Of a stretch of 64,000 bases of DNA, positions 23,949 through 32,988 are shown one piece after another. The notes below the pieces were generated by a model. That model saw only the letters and a program-made list of their open reading frames with translations. It was not told where the DNA came from and searched no databases. A program made the translations under genes and the position numbers. Each line of letters opens with the position of its first letter. Position 1 is the stretch's first letter. Origin of the DNA: DATBGO01 sp963785765 (GTDB lineage Bacteria > Actinomycetota > Actinomycetes > Streptosporangiales > Streptosporangiaceae); assembly GCA_963785765.1 (NCBI GenBank), contig CAWAWM010000004.1:1240001-1304000 (forward strand). Direction: 5' to 3'.

Positions 23949-24587
23949 ATGCAAATTCATAAGATTCCCCACAGGCGACTGATCGGCGCGGCTGCCGTAG
24001 CCTGCGCCGCAGCGCTGATACCGGCGGGCGCCCTCGCCGCCACGGGGGCTTCATCGGCCCCCAGGCCGAGACCTGTCCGCCCGGTGACCGCTTACGTGGA
24101 AGGCTCAGGCGTGACCCCGATCAACACGGTCACCAACTAGGCCGGCAAGCCGATCAAGTTCGTAAACGGCGGCTTCGGCTTCCTGATCGGGGTCACGCCG
24201 AACGGGAAGACCGTCTACGCCGGAAGCGGCGACACGGTGGTCCCGATCCGGACCGCCACCAACAAAGCGGGCAAGCCCATCAAGGTAGGGATCGGCCCCG
24301 CCCAGATCGCGTTCACCCCGGACAGCAAGAAGGCTTATGTCACCAACGACGGCATTGGCGAGCGGCTCGGAAACACGGTGACCCCGATCAGCACCGCCAC
24401 CGGCAAGGCCGGCAAGCCAATCAAGGTCGGACAGTTCCCCGAGGCGATCGCGATAACCCCGAACAGCAAGACCGCCTACGTCAGCAACAACATCTCCGGC
24501 ACGGTCACGCCGATCAACACTCCCAACAACAAGGCGCTCAAGGCGATCAAGGTCCCGTACGCCGGTGCCATCGCGATCACGCCGTAA
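23949..24587 (+). pseudogene. Secreted YVTN beta-propeller protein interrupted by one in-frame stop
   Basis: The ATG at 23949, with GGGGGAC before it, starts a signal peptide (RRLIGAAAVACAAALIPAGA, cleavage near ALA-A). A propeller of about 45-residue blades follows, of the form P-x-x-I-A-x-T-P-(D/N)-x-K-x-A-Y-V-x-N. A TAG at 24138-24140 breaks the frame in TPINTVTN-stop-AGKPIKF. In later blades the same position is Lys (TNKAGKPIK), so AAG to TAG explains it, and the frame then stays open to 24587. Only four or so blades are present, fewer than a closed seven-blade ring. Such proteins are extracellular binding or structural proteins. Either this is a nonsense mutant or the stop is read through. 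Confidence 0.75.
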
Positions 24588-24655
24588 CCACCGGACAGCC
24601 GGGGCCGCGCCCCGCAGAGGCCGGCCCCGGCCATGACCTGAGGAGGCATCACCTC

Positions 24656-24784
24656 ATGAAGCTCACCAGCCACGCAGCCCGACGGTTAGCCGCTGCTGCG
24701 ATCACGTGCACCTCGTTTCTCTTGCCCGCCGCCGCGCTGGCGGCTCCCGGCTCGGCTGCTACGGCCGGCTCGCCCACCTCCCCA
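24656..24784 (+). pseudogene. Signal-peptide stub of a third propeller gene
   Basis: A strong Shine-Dalgarno (CTGAGGAGG) precedes an ATG and a clean signal peptide (MKLTSHAARRLAAAAI, then CTSFLLPAAALA) with a few following residues (APGSAATAGSPTSPS). The sequence then changes to the unrelated 3' end of the minus-strand gene at 24796. It is the start of a secreted protein whose body was replaced by the incoming lower-GC DNA. Confidence 0.6.
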
Positions 24785-24795
24785 TCGAAGCCAAG

Positions 24796-25269
24796 TCAGA
24801 GGAGACGACTCCCCGATCGCCGTGACAAGAGGTCGTCAGTGAGTGCTGCCCGCAGCCGACTGCACCGTACCTCGACCGCAGTCCAGTCCTTATCCAGTAT
24901 ATAAGCTCTACGTTCCTCGTCGGTCATTCCATCGGCGGCCTGAATAATAGGCGTCAGCCGCTCCTGTAGTCGTTGGTAAGCACGCTGACCGCTCTTGGAT
25001 AGGAGCATTCCACCGGTGTCGTAGTACCAGCGCGCCAGTTGACGTTGAAATGCCTCCACCTCGGTAAAGGATGCCTTTGTTTGGGGCCAAAGCTGAAAAG
25101 TCTGAGTCTTGTTCCAGAGTTCTTGGTAAGCCGGACTGCGGCGGGTCCGTAGATCCTCGTCAACTTTCCGCCGGGCGTCCAGGTAGCTCTTACCCGCAGC
25201 GCTCAGAAAGCCGACCACCGCGCCCACAGCGGCTGACAGAACCGTTGTAGTCAGGGCTGGCTCCGCCAT
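24796..25269 (-). CDS. Small membrane-anchored protein beside the STAND-like module
   Basis: This 157-residue protein has one N-terminal hydrophobic helix with small residues (TTTVLSAAVGAVVGFLSAAG), then a charged helical body (KSYLDARRKVDEDLRTRRSP, AYQELWNKTQTFQLWP, FQRQLARWYYDTGGMLLSKS and DVEE-type tail). AGGAGGG lies 5 bp before the ATG at 25269, deciding against the upstream start. I recognise no named domain. It is transcribed in the same direction as the TPR and NTPase genes but 427 bp after them. A membrane-acting effector or an unrelated gene are both possible. Confidence 0.7.
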   Translation of the reverse strand: MAEPALTTTVLSAAVGAVVGFLSAAGKSYLDARRKVDEDLRTRRSPAYQELWNKTQTFQLWPQTKASFTEVEAFQRQLARWYYDTGGMLLSKSGQRAYQRLQERLTPIIQAADGMTDEERRAYILDKDWTAVEVRCSRLRAALTDDLLSRRSGSRLL

Positions 25270-25696
25270 GACGGCCCTCCTGTCCCAGGGGCCCATCGGC
25301 CTCTACGCCACCAACCTTTGTCGGCGCCTTCTGACCCGTCGCGTCATGATGGTATCCCAGTGTATTCCGCCGCAGCGGAACAGGACACAGAGCCGGAAGT
25401 TGTGCCAGTACGACTAAGGGGTCGGCGTTAGCTGGTGAGTTTCGCCGCGTCGTGCCTGACCCGGTACGGATCACCTTCGTCTGATCTGCCGGCCATCGTT
25501 CCGGGGGCGCCTGCAACGTGCGTGCCAGGCCGACGGCATGACCTAATAGGAGCCTGAAGGCTGTCCCGTCACTGGTATGTCCACCGGTCAACTCGGCACG
25601 TGCCACCTGCTGTTCACGACTCACAATGCCTCGCCAGGCGCGACCGCGTCCAGCCTTCATTAGAAGGAGGGGGCGCAAGCCCAGCCCTGCCCGATG
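25270..25696. other. Intergenic region between TPR gene and small membrane protein
   Basis: A minus-strand frame (25678-25190) is open here but has no family similarity and poor start signals. I see no gene, and no clear promoter or terminator. Confidence 0.4.
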
Positions 25697-28429
25697 TCAC
25701 AGCCAACTCGTACCCTCTTCGTTCGGCCTCCAATGCAGCAGCAACGTTAGAATATCGTCTGCGCCCTGCATATCAGGACGCTTGTCGCGGAGACGAGTGA
25801 CATCCCGGATTGAGTCGGCGAGGGAGTCTCCCAACCTCGTTTTCTGAAGCGCGTCTAGATACGCTTGTCTGGCCTCGGCGGGATCTCCGTTCGCTAGGTG
25901 AGTAAGGCCTATGTTCCGAAGGATCCAGGTCAGCGACGGGTCCCTAGAGTGCGCGGCAGTACTGGCTCTAAGCGATTCTTCATACCTGCCAAGTACGTAG
26001 AGCGACCAACCCAGGCAACCTTGTATGCTAGCGTCCTCCGGGGATTCCTGAAACTGTTTCCTGAATCTCTCAAGAGCCTCTTCCGCCCGTCCTGCCTCGC
26101 CCAAGCTCACTCCATAGGCTCGCTCCGCAGCTATTCGAAGGTTCTTGTCTCCGCTACGCGCGGCTAGATCGACTGCTTCGCGACTCAATTCGGATGCACG
26201 GCCAGGGTCGCCGAGATGACGCTCTACATTAGCCTGTCCTATACGAGCCTCAGCCTGGCGACGCAAGTCTCCAGTATTACAGGAGATTTCAAACGCCTGG
26301 TCGAACTTCTCCTTGGCACTTTCGGCACTTTCACGACTGTCAGTCTCGTAATCAACCAACCCCTGACCCATCAGCACTTCTGCCCGGCTTGCTTCGAGAT
26401 CTCCTTCCTCCGCAAGAGCAAGCGCCTGGCCGTAAAGGTCTCGGGCCTCCTCCGTTCGCCTGAAGCTCAGGTGGATTCGCGCGAGGCTAGTCTGTCCAGC
26501 AATCTGAACATATGGCATGCGGGCTTTGGCACCCAGAGCGATCACTTCCTCGGAGCGTCGCTTTGCTTCTACCGGGTCGCCGCGCTCCGCTGCCACCGTG
26601 GCCATCAGAGACAGTACTCGTGTCCGATCCGATAGCCTGCCGTTGCGTCGATTTTCCTCCAACGACTGCACCAGAAGGTCCTGAGCCTCTTGCCACCGCT
26701 TCTCGCGAATCGCCTGCTTGGCCAATTCGCATTGTACGTTTGCAACCGATTCAGAGTTGTTGAGCTTTCTATAGAGATCGATCGCCCCATTGAATTTGGG
26801 CCGAGCATCTCTACCTGCCCGCGAAGTGACACGTCCGAGGCCCGTGAGCGCAGTGGCTTCGCTGCGAAGGTTACCCAGGATGAGCGCTAGCTCAAGGGCG
26901 TTACCGAAATAGTCAGCTGCTGATTGATTGTCATTCGCAGCTAGGCGTGCCTCTGCAATACTCAGCTGGGCGCCGAGCTCAAGCGACTTGTCCGCCTCAC
27001 GATGCGCAACCTCCAGGACACTGAGCAGGAGCTGGACGCCAGATTCCCTTAGGTCTGCTTCTTCAGTTGCAATACCGAGCCGAACGAACATAACTCCAAC
27101 GACGGCGGTGGCCCAAGGATCACCCAGGGCCTGGGCGGCTACGCGAGCAAGCCGCGCCGCTTGCTTCATTTTACCGTGATCTGCCATACGCCCATACAGC
27201 TCACTGAGCTGAGCCCAAAGATCGACAAGTAGCGTACTCGGCCGCACCTCTCGATAGAGCGCGAACCTGCGGCTGTCGGGGCCTGGGAGCGGGCCAGCGT
27301 GCGCGTACAGCAAGCCGCCGACCAGTATCCATTGATCTGGGTCCTGCCCATTAACAACGTTCGGGAAATCCGAAGCCGGAGTGATGAATTGCCTGATAGA
27401 TGCGACGGCGCGTTCAACGATACCTGGTTCTGGATCAGCTCGCTGAAACAGCAGCCCCTTTCCAGGAATCGTCGGCAGATACAAGTTCATACAGTTGCTG
27501 TATTGCTCGCGTGCTTCTATCAGTAAATCCTGTGCCAAGCACATTCGTGCGCCGCCAGCTAGAGCGCCTACCGCCCTCTCGACCGATTCCTCAGGATCAG
27601 CGGAGATCTCGTGGGCTGCCTCCTCGTACAGCTCCTTGGCATCCAAATATTGTCCCGTATCCGCGCGAATGTCAGCCAGGAGCAACGTTGCCTCGACCCG
27701 GGCAGATCCCAAAGTGGCAAGCCTGCGGTCGTCTCGGTCTCGAACGCGCTGAAGGATCTCTTCTGCTGCCTCGGTTTTCCCCGCCAGGACCAGACTACGT
27801 GCGTGGAGAACGTCTGCCCACTGAGCGCCTGAACTGCTTAGTCGCCCAGCTGAGGCATGTTCCCTAGGGATACGCGCGAGTGAGTGTAACTGCCCGAACT
27901 GGCCCTTTCGGCCGACCTGCGTTATGCGTTCCTGCAGTTCTGAGAACGCTTTTTGCTCATCCACGAGAAGCAAATGGTAAAGCCATTCTAACGTATAGAT
28001 AAAGGCGTCATTATTGTCTGCGGTTTGGAGATCTTGGAACAATTCGGCTGCTTCACCGCTAAAGTTGCGCACAAACTCATTCTCATGCGTCCATAGAAAC
28101 TCCAGGATTGCCTTGCGCGTGAGCTCGTGCAGAGCATAGGAGCTTCTATAAGGCTGAGCGGAGAGGCGCGCTCCGTAAGGCTCAACGAAGGGTAAGGTGA
28201 CGAGTGCCTCGTAAACTTGATCGATTGCAAGGCCGTCCTTTTCCAATTTTTCTCCCGGCAGCTCGCCAGGTAGTGGACCACCCTGGAGGCTCCGCAGAAA
28301 CTCGAGGTTGAACCAATGTAGCACCGCGGAGCGGTATACGGCCAAGACCACGGGGGACGGCAGTTGCGCAAGTATATCTTTTGTGTCCTCCAAAAGTCGA
28401 GCTTCTCGATCGTTCACCCCACTCGTCAT
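25697..28429 (-). CDS. Winged-helix/TPR protein, sensor half of a split STAND-like system
   Basis: This is a 910-residue protein. Residues about 10-145 look like the winged-helix region that follows the NTPase in STAND proteins (DILAQLPSPVVLAVYRSAVL, then YRSSYALHELTRKAILEFLW). From about 150 on it is a helical solenoid of TPR repeats, with typical A/G and aromatic positions (for example KFNGAIDLYRKLNNSESVAN, RTEEARDLYGQALALAEEGD, EDASIQGCLGWSLYVLGRYE). The ATG has GGAGGAG before it and overlaps the NTPase stop by 4 bp (ATGA), so the two are translationally coupled. In STAND ATPases such repeats bind the trigger. Its GC content is clearly below the surrounding genes. Confidence 0.85.
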   Translation of the reverse strand: MTSGVNDREARLLEDTKDILAQLPSPVVLAVYRSAVLHWFNLEFLRSLQGGPLPGELPGEKLEKDGLAIDQVYEALVTLPFVEPYGARLSAQPYRSSYALHELTRKAILEFLWTHENEFVRNFSGEAAELFQDLQTADNNDAFIYTLEWLYHLLLVDEQKAFSELQERITQVGRKGQFGQLHSLARIPREHASAGRLSSSGAQWADVLHARSLVLAGKTEAAEEILQRVRDRDDRRLATLGSARVEATLLLADIRADTGQYLDAKELYEEAAHEISADPEESVERAVGALAGGARMCLAQDLLIEAREQYSNCMNLYLPTIPGKGLLFQRADPEPGIVERAVASIRQFITPASDFPNVVNGQDPDQWILVGGLLYAHAGPLPGPDSRRFALYREVRPSTLLVDLWAQLSELYGRMADHGKMKQAARLARVAAQALGDPWATAVVGVMFVRLGIATEEADLRESGVQLLLSVLEVAHREADKSLELGAQLSIAEARLAANDNQSAADYFGNALELALILGNLRSEATALTGLGRVTSRAGRDARPKFNGAIDLYRKLNNSESVANVQCELAKQAIREKRWQEAQDLLVQSLEENRRNGRLSDRTRVLSLMATVAAERGDPVEAKRRSEEVIALGAKARMPYVQIAGQTSLARIHLSFRRTEEARDLYGQALALAEEGDLEASRAEVLMGQGLVDYETDSRESAESAKEKFDQAFEISCNTGDLRRQAEARIGQANVERHLGDPGRASELSREAVDLAARSGDKNLRIAAERAYGVSLGEAGRAEEALERFRKQFQESPEDASIQGCLGWSLYVLGRYEESLRASTAAHSRDPSLTWILRNIGLTHLANGDPAEARQAYLDALQKTRLGDSLADSIRDVTRLRDKRPDMQGADDILTLLLHWRPNEEGTSWL

Positions 28430-29244
28430 TGTCTCCTCCGAGCCCTATCAAGCAAGAGTTTTGTCACACTCACTTTAACGTAAAGCGGTATTCCGTCTGT
28501 CAGGGCATATAGGACTCTGAGCTCTTCCGGGGACAAGGGCAGCTCTACACGGCTGAGATACTCCTGAACATCAGGCAGGTCGAATTGCCTGAGCTGACAG
28601 TTAATGGCAAATGGCCAAGGTTCGGGCATCGTTCGACCCGCCAGAACGGCCATTACACCAAGGCGACCTCGAATTCTATTGAGAAACAAGCCCGTCAGCC
28701 ACTGGTTGACGTCGATACTTGCCTCCTCGAACGTGTCAATGATCAGGAGTACCCTCCTGTATGTCTGGATTACGGCATCCAGATCGTTGAAGAAGGCGTC
28801 GGTAATGATTTGCAGAGCGGCCTGCTCTGCACGAGGCATGCCCGAGTTCGCCGTCTGGGTCCCGTTGGACAGGTGCGCATTCTGTATGTCGGTGTAGCCC
28901 GCCTGAGCAAGCCGCTCTCTCTGCTCGGTGTACTGCGGAAAGACAGAAATACCACGACGGGCGGTGTGATCTAGGTCTGCGATGGTAGTTTCCAACCCCG
29001 ACGCCAACTCGCCGAGTACTTCAAGGGGGGTAAAAGCTTGTGGGCGCAAGTCGACAAACGCGCGCGGGTAAGGTGCGGCCTCGGAATAGAATTTCTCCAT
29101 TAGTGTAGACTTGCCCATACCCGGGCCTGCCTCGATTAGGAGCATGTGTCTCGCGCTCTGGCCCCTCAATAGGCTTCGAAAGAGACGCAGTTCCTCATCG
29201 CGATCTACATGTAATGAACTGACCGCTATGGGTAGAATGGTCAC
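28426..29244 (-). CDS. P-loop NTPase, NTPase half of a split STAND-like system
   Basis: I place the start at the GTG at 29244, because GGGAGG lies 5 bp before it; the frame opens further up (29304) without a signal. The 272-residue product has Walker A at residues 40-47 (EAGPGMGKSTLM), Walker B at 166-170 (RRVLLIIDTFEEAS), a later sensor-like Arg (AVLAGRTMPEP) and the end DGIPLYVKVSVTKLLLDR that matches the G-x-P/L-x-x helical segment of AP-ATPase/NACHT-type enzymes. It ends where a winged helix would begin, and that part starts the overlapping next gene. No effector domain is fused at its N-terminus. Confidence 0.85.
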   Translation of the reverse strand: MTILPIAVSSLHVDRDEELRLFRSLLRGQSARHMLLIEAGPGMGKSTLMEKFYSEAAPYPRAFVDLRPQAFTPLEVLGELASGLETTIADLDHTARRGISVFPQYTEQRERLAQAGYTDIQNAHLSNGTQTANSGMPRAEQAALQIITDAFFNDLDAVIQTYRRVLLIIDTFEEASIDVNQWLTGLFLNRIRGRLGVMAVLAGRTMPEPWPFAINCQLRQFDLPDVQEYLSRVELPLSPEELRVLYALTDGIPLYVKVSVTKLLLDRARRRQ

Positions 29245-29603
29245 GAGTTCCTCCCAAATAGATTGGGATAGCCTACTACCTAGGTATCCGAGTCGTTGAC
29301 TCACGGCTAGGTTTTAGCTTTACCTCCTCGATGACGCTGTCCTGGCATCCCTTGCCTCTGACTATCGGGTTGTTACCGCCTCATCCACTAGGGCCGAATG
29401 GCCTCAGTGAGGTGGGTCCTTGGGCCGCTCTGCCTAGCCCCCGATGATTCACGCGGGCGGAGGGCTGGCCCGAGACAGTGGCTGAGCCGCTGAATAGTTG
29501 GTGATTTTACGGTTGGGGTATGACGGTGGTCCGGCTGGCGGGTCGGTGGCCGGGGGTTCCACAGGTCCCGGGCTTCCGTGTCGCGGTGGTGGGTTTTCGC
29601 TGG
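29245..29603. other. Intergenic region upstream of the STAND-like operon
   Basis: No gene is seen. The 60 bp above the NTPase start are AT-richer and should hold the operon promoter. GC content rises sharply to the left-flanking chromosomal level beyond about 29400, marking the edge of the lower-GC insert. Confidence 0.45.
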
Positions 29604-30040
29604 TCAGGGTGCGTGTGGCAGGGCGGTGATGCGGGTCCAGGCGGTGGCGATGGCCTCGGCCCAGGGCCAGGTGGCGGGGATTTTCAGCCGCCAGCGGCGG
29701 CCGCCGCGGATCAGCTTCGCGGCGGCGTGCAGGACCCGGTGAACGCTAGCCCAGCTGGCCAGGCGCGCAGCACGGCGGGCACGTTCGAGACCCACGGGGT
29801 GTATCGCCAGCCGTCCTGGGTTTCGAATAGGCTCAGCTGGGCGCCGGGGTGCGGCCGCTTACGGCGGCCGCGGTCGTGGATCAGCAGCCGGCGGCGAGGC
29901 TAGCGGATGTGACAGGCCGCCGGTCAGCCCGGTCTTGTCAGCCAGATGGCGCAGCAGGGCCAGCCCCGCGTGCGACACGATGCCCTCGCCATCGGCGGCG
30001 ACGCCCAGAACAGTGCTCACGCTATGTGGCGGACAGAGCG
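29604..30040 (-). pseudogene. IS1380-family transposase, internally deleted remnant
   Basis: The right part (about 30040-29890) encodes the N-terminus of an IS1380 transposase (VAADGEGIVSHAGLALLRHL, then ADKTGLTGGLS). The left part (29790-29604) encodes its C-terminus (RVLHAAAKLIRGGRRWRLKI, then PATWPWAEAIATAWTRITAL). The whole catalytic middle, some 350 residues, is missing and the parts are in different frames. It is an inactive internal-deletion product. Confidence 0.75.
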
Positions 30041-30186
30041 ATACGCCCGATGTCGTCGCTGGCAGCTCGCGATGGCCAGATCTTGGCCATGTGGCCAACC
30101 GAGATGCCGATCCATACCAGTCTTCGGCGCAGCCTGCCGCACTTCGGGGTCCCGTCCCGCCAACGAACGGCCAACAAGCGATCAAA

Positions 30187-30216
30187 AGGCCCGGTTGCCG
30201 CCTGGCAATCGGGCCT
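30187..30216 (-). terminator. Rho-independent terminator at the tRNA-end repeat
   Basis: On the minus strand AGGCCCGATTGCC and GGCAACCGGGCCT form a 13-bp stem (one G-U pair) with a 4-base loop, followed by TTTT. It stands 15 bp past the 3' end of the tRNA fragment, matching the terminator after the intact tRNA at 42410-42442. Confidence 0.8.
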
Positions 30217-30231
30217 CTGACCTGCATCTCC

Positions 30232-30278
30232 TGGTAGCGGGGGCAGGATTTGAACCTGCGACCTCTGGGTTATGAGCC
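30232..30278 (-). repeat. 47-bp copy of the 3' end of tRNA-fMet: candidate attachment site
   Basis: These 47 bp are identical to 42457-42503, the 3' part of the initiator tRNA gene (CCA end, acceptor strand, T-arm, variable loop, anticodon CAT and the 3' side of its stem). Similarity continues with few changes through the terminator on the left, but stops abruptly on the right, where the tRNA 5' half is absent. A 3' tRNA fragment in direct repeat with the whole gene is the classic mark of site-specific integration. Confidence 0.85.
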
Positions 30279-31012
30279 AAGCGGCACTGTTCAACACAGC
30301 CCGGTCTCCTGCGGCTTCGTCCAGTATCGCCCCGCAGCGGGCGGCACGCTCAGGCAGGCGGTCAGTACACACGCTCAGGGCGTCCGGCTCCAACGAGCGC
30401 CGCTCCGTTAGCTGGGGCTCCCGGGCAGCGCGGTGATCAGCCACGTGAGCCGAGCTGGACGACCGACTGTGGTGCCTGCTCCGACGACAATGGTGACACC
30501 CCAGGCGGGCCACGGAGGGCAACGCCCAGGCGGGCTCGCGCAAACGCCGACAACCGTTGTGCATCTTTCCCGCTGGACGGCCGCATCGAGCTACGGCGAG
30601 CAAGGTCATGGCTGTCGCCCTGCGCCCGCTTCTGCCGATGTGCGTGAGTTGTCTGAGCGTCCTGGCCTCCGCAGCGCAGTCATCACGCCCAGGGGCGCCG
30701 TGCTTGGCTTCATCAGGCAGGCCGGTCGGCCCCGCGCTCAACATTGGCTGGGTTGTCACGCCAGTGCGCTGGGTCGACGGCTGCCGGCCTTGCGCGAAAA
30801 GCAGCTTCTTCAGTCCGGCCTTAAATCGGCTCGCCCTCGTCCAACTGATGCGTCCGGGCGCTATGCCCAGCATCTCCGTTCGACCTGGCAGATCATCCGG
30901 GCCCGGATTACTGGTCAGGTACGCCCCCTCGGGGGGCAGCTCGACCGAGGACGCGGTGGCAGCCCTGGCTGCGGCGTTCGCCGAGTCGGCGTGAGTCCTG
31001 CCTGACCGCGCG
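30279..31012. other. Non-coding region inside the island next to the att copy
   Basis: Long frames are open on the minus strand because of the high GC, but none has protein-family similarity or start signals. An integrase gene would be expected at one island end; none is visible here. It may be eroded. Confidence 0.45.
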
Positions 31013-31801
31013 TCAGCCGTTGTAGCAGTACCAGGAATAAGGGTCGTTGTAGTCGCGGTAATGCGAGATCGCGTTAGCGCCGTATTGCTGAGTGCACGCC
31101 TCGGTGACGTCGATATCCAGATCTCCCGCTCGCTCGCCGCGGGCGCGGACCGCGCTGGCCGAGCACCGCCAGCCCCAGGTAACCGGATATCGCAGGACCG
31201 CGTGCATGTCACCGAGGCTCGCGCAGTACTGGCCGAGATTGGGTCGGCCGACAACTGCCGATCCGGGCGGAAGGGGAATCTGCCCTGGATCGCCGGCCGG
31301 AGGCACGTCGCCAGCGACGGGCGGGGGCGCGGACCCGACCGCGTAGGTCGCCCGGCCCAGGTTCTGGGCGTTCCTGACAATGAAGTCGGTGACGTGACCG
31401 GCGAGAGCGTCGACGACGATCTCATGCGCGGAGATGTATAGGGTCGTGAGGCCGCGGAGTCGGACGACGATCTCCTCGCTCGTCCGGATCCGGAAGACGC
31501 TGTCGACGACGTTGTGGTGCACGATGTGCCGGATGACGAGCAAGGTCGAGTCCGGTTGCTGCCGGACCTGCTGGCCGATGTTGATGTCGGCCGCGAAGAC
31601 TCCAGCCTCGGTGACGATCCCGGCGCTCCCGGTGAAGGAGATGCTTCCGTCTGGCTGGACCGAGAAATCGAGTGAGAATCGGAGCGGAACGATACTGGGC
31701 TGGTAGCTCAGGCCGACGCCGACGGACGCGTGGCTGCACGCGCTGAGCACCAGGGTTAACAGGACCGCCAGCGCCCCGAAGGCCAGGCCGTTGCGTCGCA
31801 T
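31013..31801 (-). CDS. Lipoprotein with a four-cysteine C-terminal module
   Basis: The 262-residue precursor has a lipobox L-S-A-C with Cys22 (LAVLLTLVLSAC), so it is lipid-anchored outside the membrane. Residues about 30-165 are beta-rich (PLRFSLDFSVQPDGSISFTG, STLLVIRHIVHH, VRLRGLTTLYIS). After a proline-rich linker (PPPVAGDVPPAGDPGQIPLP), a module of about 70 residues has four Cys (QYCASLG, GWRCSAS, TEACTQQYG, SWYCYNG), likely two disulphides. Modules of this shape recur in actinobacterial secreted proteins; the function is not known to me. It is the first clear gene inside the tRNA-flanked island. Confidence 0.75.
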   Translation of the reverse strand: MRRNGLAFGALAVLLTLVLSACSHASVGVGLSYQPSIVPLRFSLDFSVQPDGSISFTGSAGIVTEAGVFAADINIGQQVRQQPDSTLLVIRHIVHHNVVDSVFRIRTSEEIVVRLRGLTTLYISAHEIVVDALAGHVTDFIVRNAQNLGRATYAVGSAPPPVAGDVPPAGDPGQIPLPPGSAVVGRPNLGQYCASLGDMHAVLRYPVTWGWRCSASAVRARGERAGDLDIDVTEACTQQYGANAISHYRDYNDPYSWYCYNG

Positions 31802-32257
31802 GAGGCGTGATTCATCCGCCGTTTCACCGAGGCGCCGGATCCTCCGGCTTACCCCTTATTGACCAGACGTTCGTGAGGCGCAGACGGTTGACGGGCCGAT
31901 TTCACGCTTCTGCCGCGATGACGGTCGTCGGGCCCTGCGGCCGGAGGCACGCCAGGTGGCAGCGATCTTTCCGCAGCCGGGTGAATCCTTCCCTGGCGTT
32001 CCGTCGGCGCAGCTGGCAGGGTCCGGAAGTGGCGAGATCGGAAATCGGGCCTGAGGCAAACCAGCGCTGGCTGCGAACCCAGGGATCCGCTAGTGCCCAG
32101 ACCAGCCATCAGCGCCGCTCCGGATCTCCGGCGGTCGCCCTGCCCTGATGACTTCCTGGTGACGGACCGTCGGCCATCAGTGCGCCCGGCCCAGACACGA
32201 CTACCCGCATGCCACGCTGGGATCGCGGCCGCCGGCGCGTTCGCTTACGGTGGGGTC
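31802..32257. other. Divergent intergenic region
   Basis: It lies between the lipoprotein (minus) and the DUF998 gene (plus). Both promoters should be here. I see no clear gene, hexamer pair or palindrome. Confidence 0.4.
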
Positions 32258-32884
32258 GTGCGGGGCGTGCCGTGGTGGGGTGTGGTCTCGTCGGCCGTGG
32301 CTCCGGTGCTGCTGGCGGGCGGCTGGACGGTGGCTGCCGGGCTGCAGCCGCGCTCCTTCAACCCGGTAGCCGACACGATCAGCTCCCTCGCGGCGCACGG
32401 CGCTACCGACCGGTGGGTGATGACGCTCGCGCTGGCAGGGGTGGGAGCCTGCTATGTCCTGACGGGGCTGGCGCTGAGGCCAGCGGCGTTGGCCGGGCGG
32501 CTCATCCTGATCACCGGCGGACTCGCCACCGTGCTGGTCGCGGCCAACCCTGAGCCTGCCGGGGGCGGCGGCTCGCTGCCGCATACATTCTGGGCGGCGA
32601 TTGGCTTTATCGCCCTGGCGGCCTGGCCGCTCGCGGCCCGGAAGCGGGGGCGTTTGGTGCCGGCCGGACTGCGGCCGGCTGTTTCGGCCAGCGCCGCCGG
32701 CGTGCTGCTCGGCCTGCTCGTGTGGTTCGGCGCGGAGCTGATCGCTGGAGGCCGGCAGGTCGGCCTGGCCGAGCGGGTCCTGGCCGGCGCGCAGGCGGCA
32801 TGGCCGCTGGCGGTAGTCCTGACCTGCCGCCGAAGCCAGTCCCGCGCCCGGATGCGGGCCGCCGGCGCTGACATGCAGTATTAA
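32258..32884 (+). CDS. DUF998-family membrane protein
   Basis: From the GTG at 32258 the 208-residue product has six hydrophobic helices. It shows the family features: PVLLAGGWTVAAGLQPRSFN, PVADTISSLAAHGATDRWVM (the conserved D-x-I-S-x-L/x-x-D-R-W motif) and ALAGVGACYVLTGLAL. DUF998 proteins are polytopic membrane proteins of unknown activity, common as single genes. The frame is open 55 codons further up, but that part is not membrane-like and the family begins near this GTG. Confidence 0.8.
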   Translation: MRGVPWWGVVSSAVAPVLLAGGWTVAAGLQPRSFNPVADTISSLAAHGATDRWVMTLALAGVGACYVLTGLALRPAALAGRLILITGGLATVLVAANPEPAGGGGSLPHTFWAAIGFIALAAWPLAARKRGRLVPAGLRPAVSASAAGVLLGLLVWFGAELIAGGRQVGLAERVLAGAQAAWPLAVVLTCRRSQSRARMRAAGADMQY

Positions 32885-32988
32885 GCCGCCCCTGGGCGAC
32901 CGCATCTGCCGCCGACAGAGCGCTCCGCCCCGTACCGTGGTCGCTTGCGCGCGGGCTGCATCGGCGATCGCCATTCCCTGCGAGCAGG

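Noticed and set aside
25190..25678. 162-codon minus-strand frame between the TPR gene and the small membrane protein
   Set aside because: Overlaps the start of the small protein in another frame and shows no family, hydrophobic pattern or start signal.
30022..31425. 467-codon minus-strand frame over the att copy
   Set aside because: It crosses the tRNA fragment and the terminator, and has no recognisable domain; open only because of composition.
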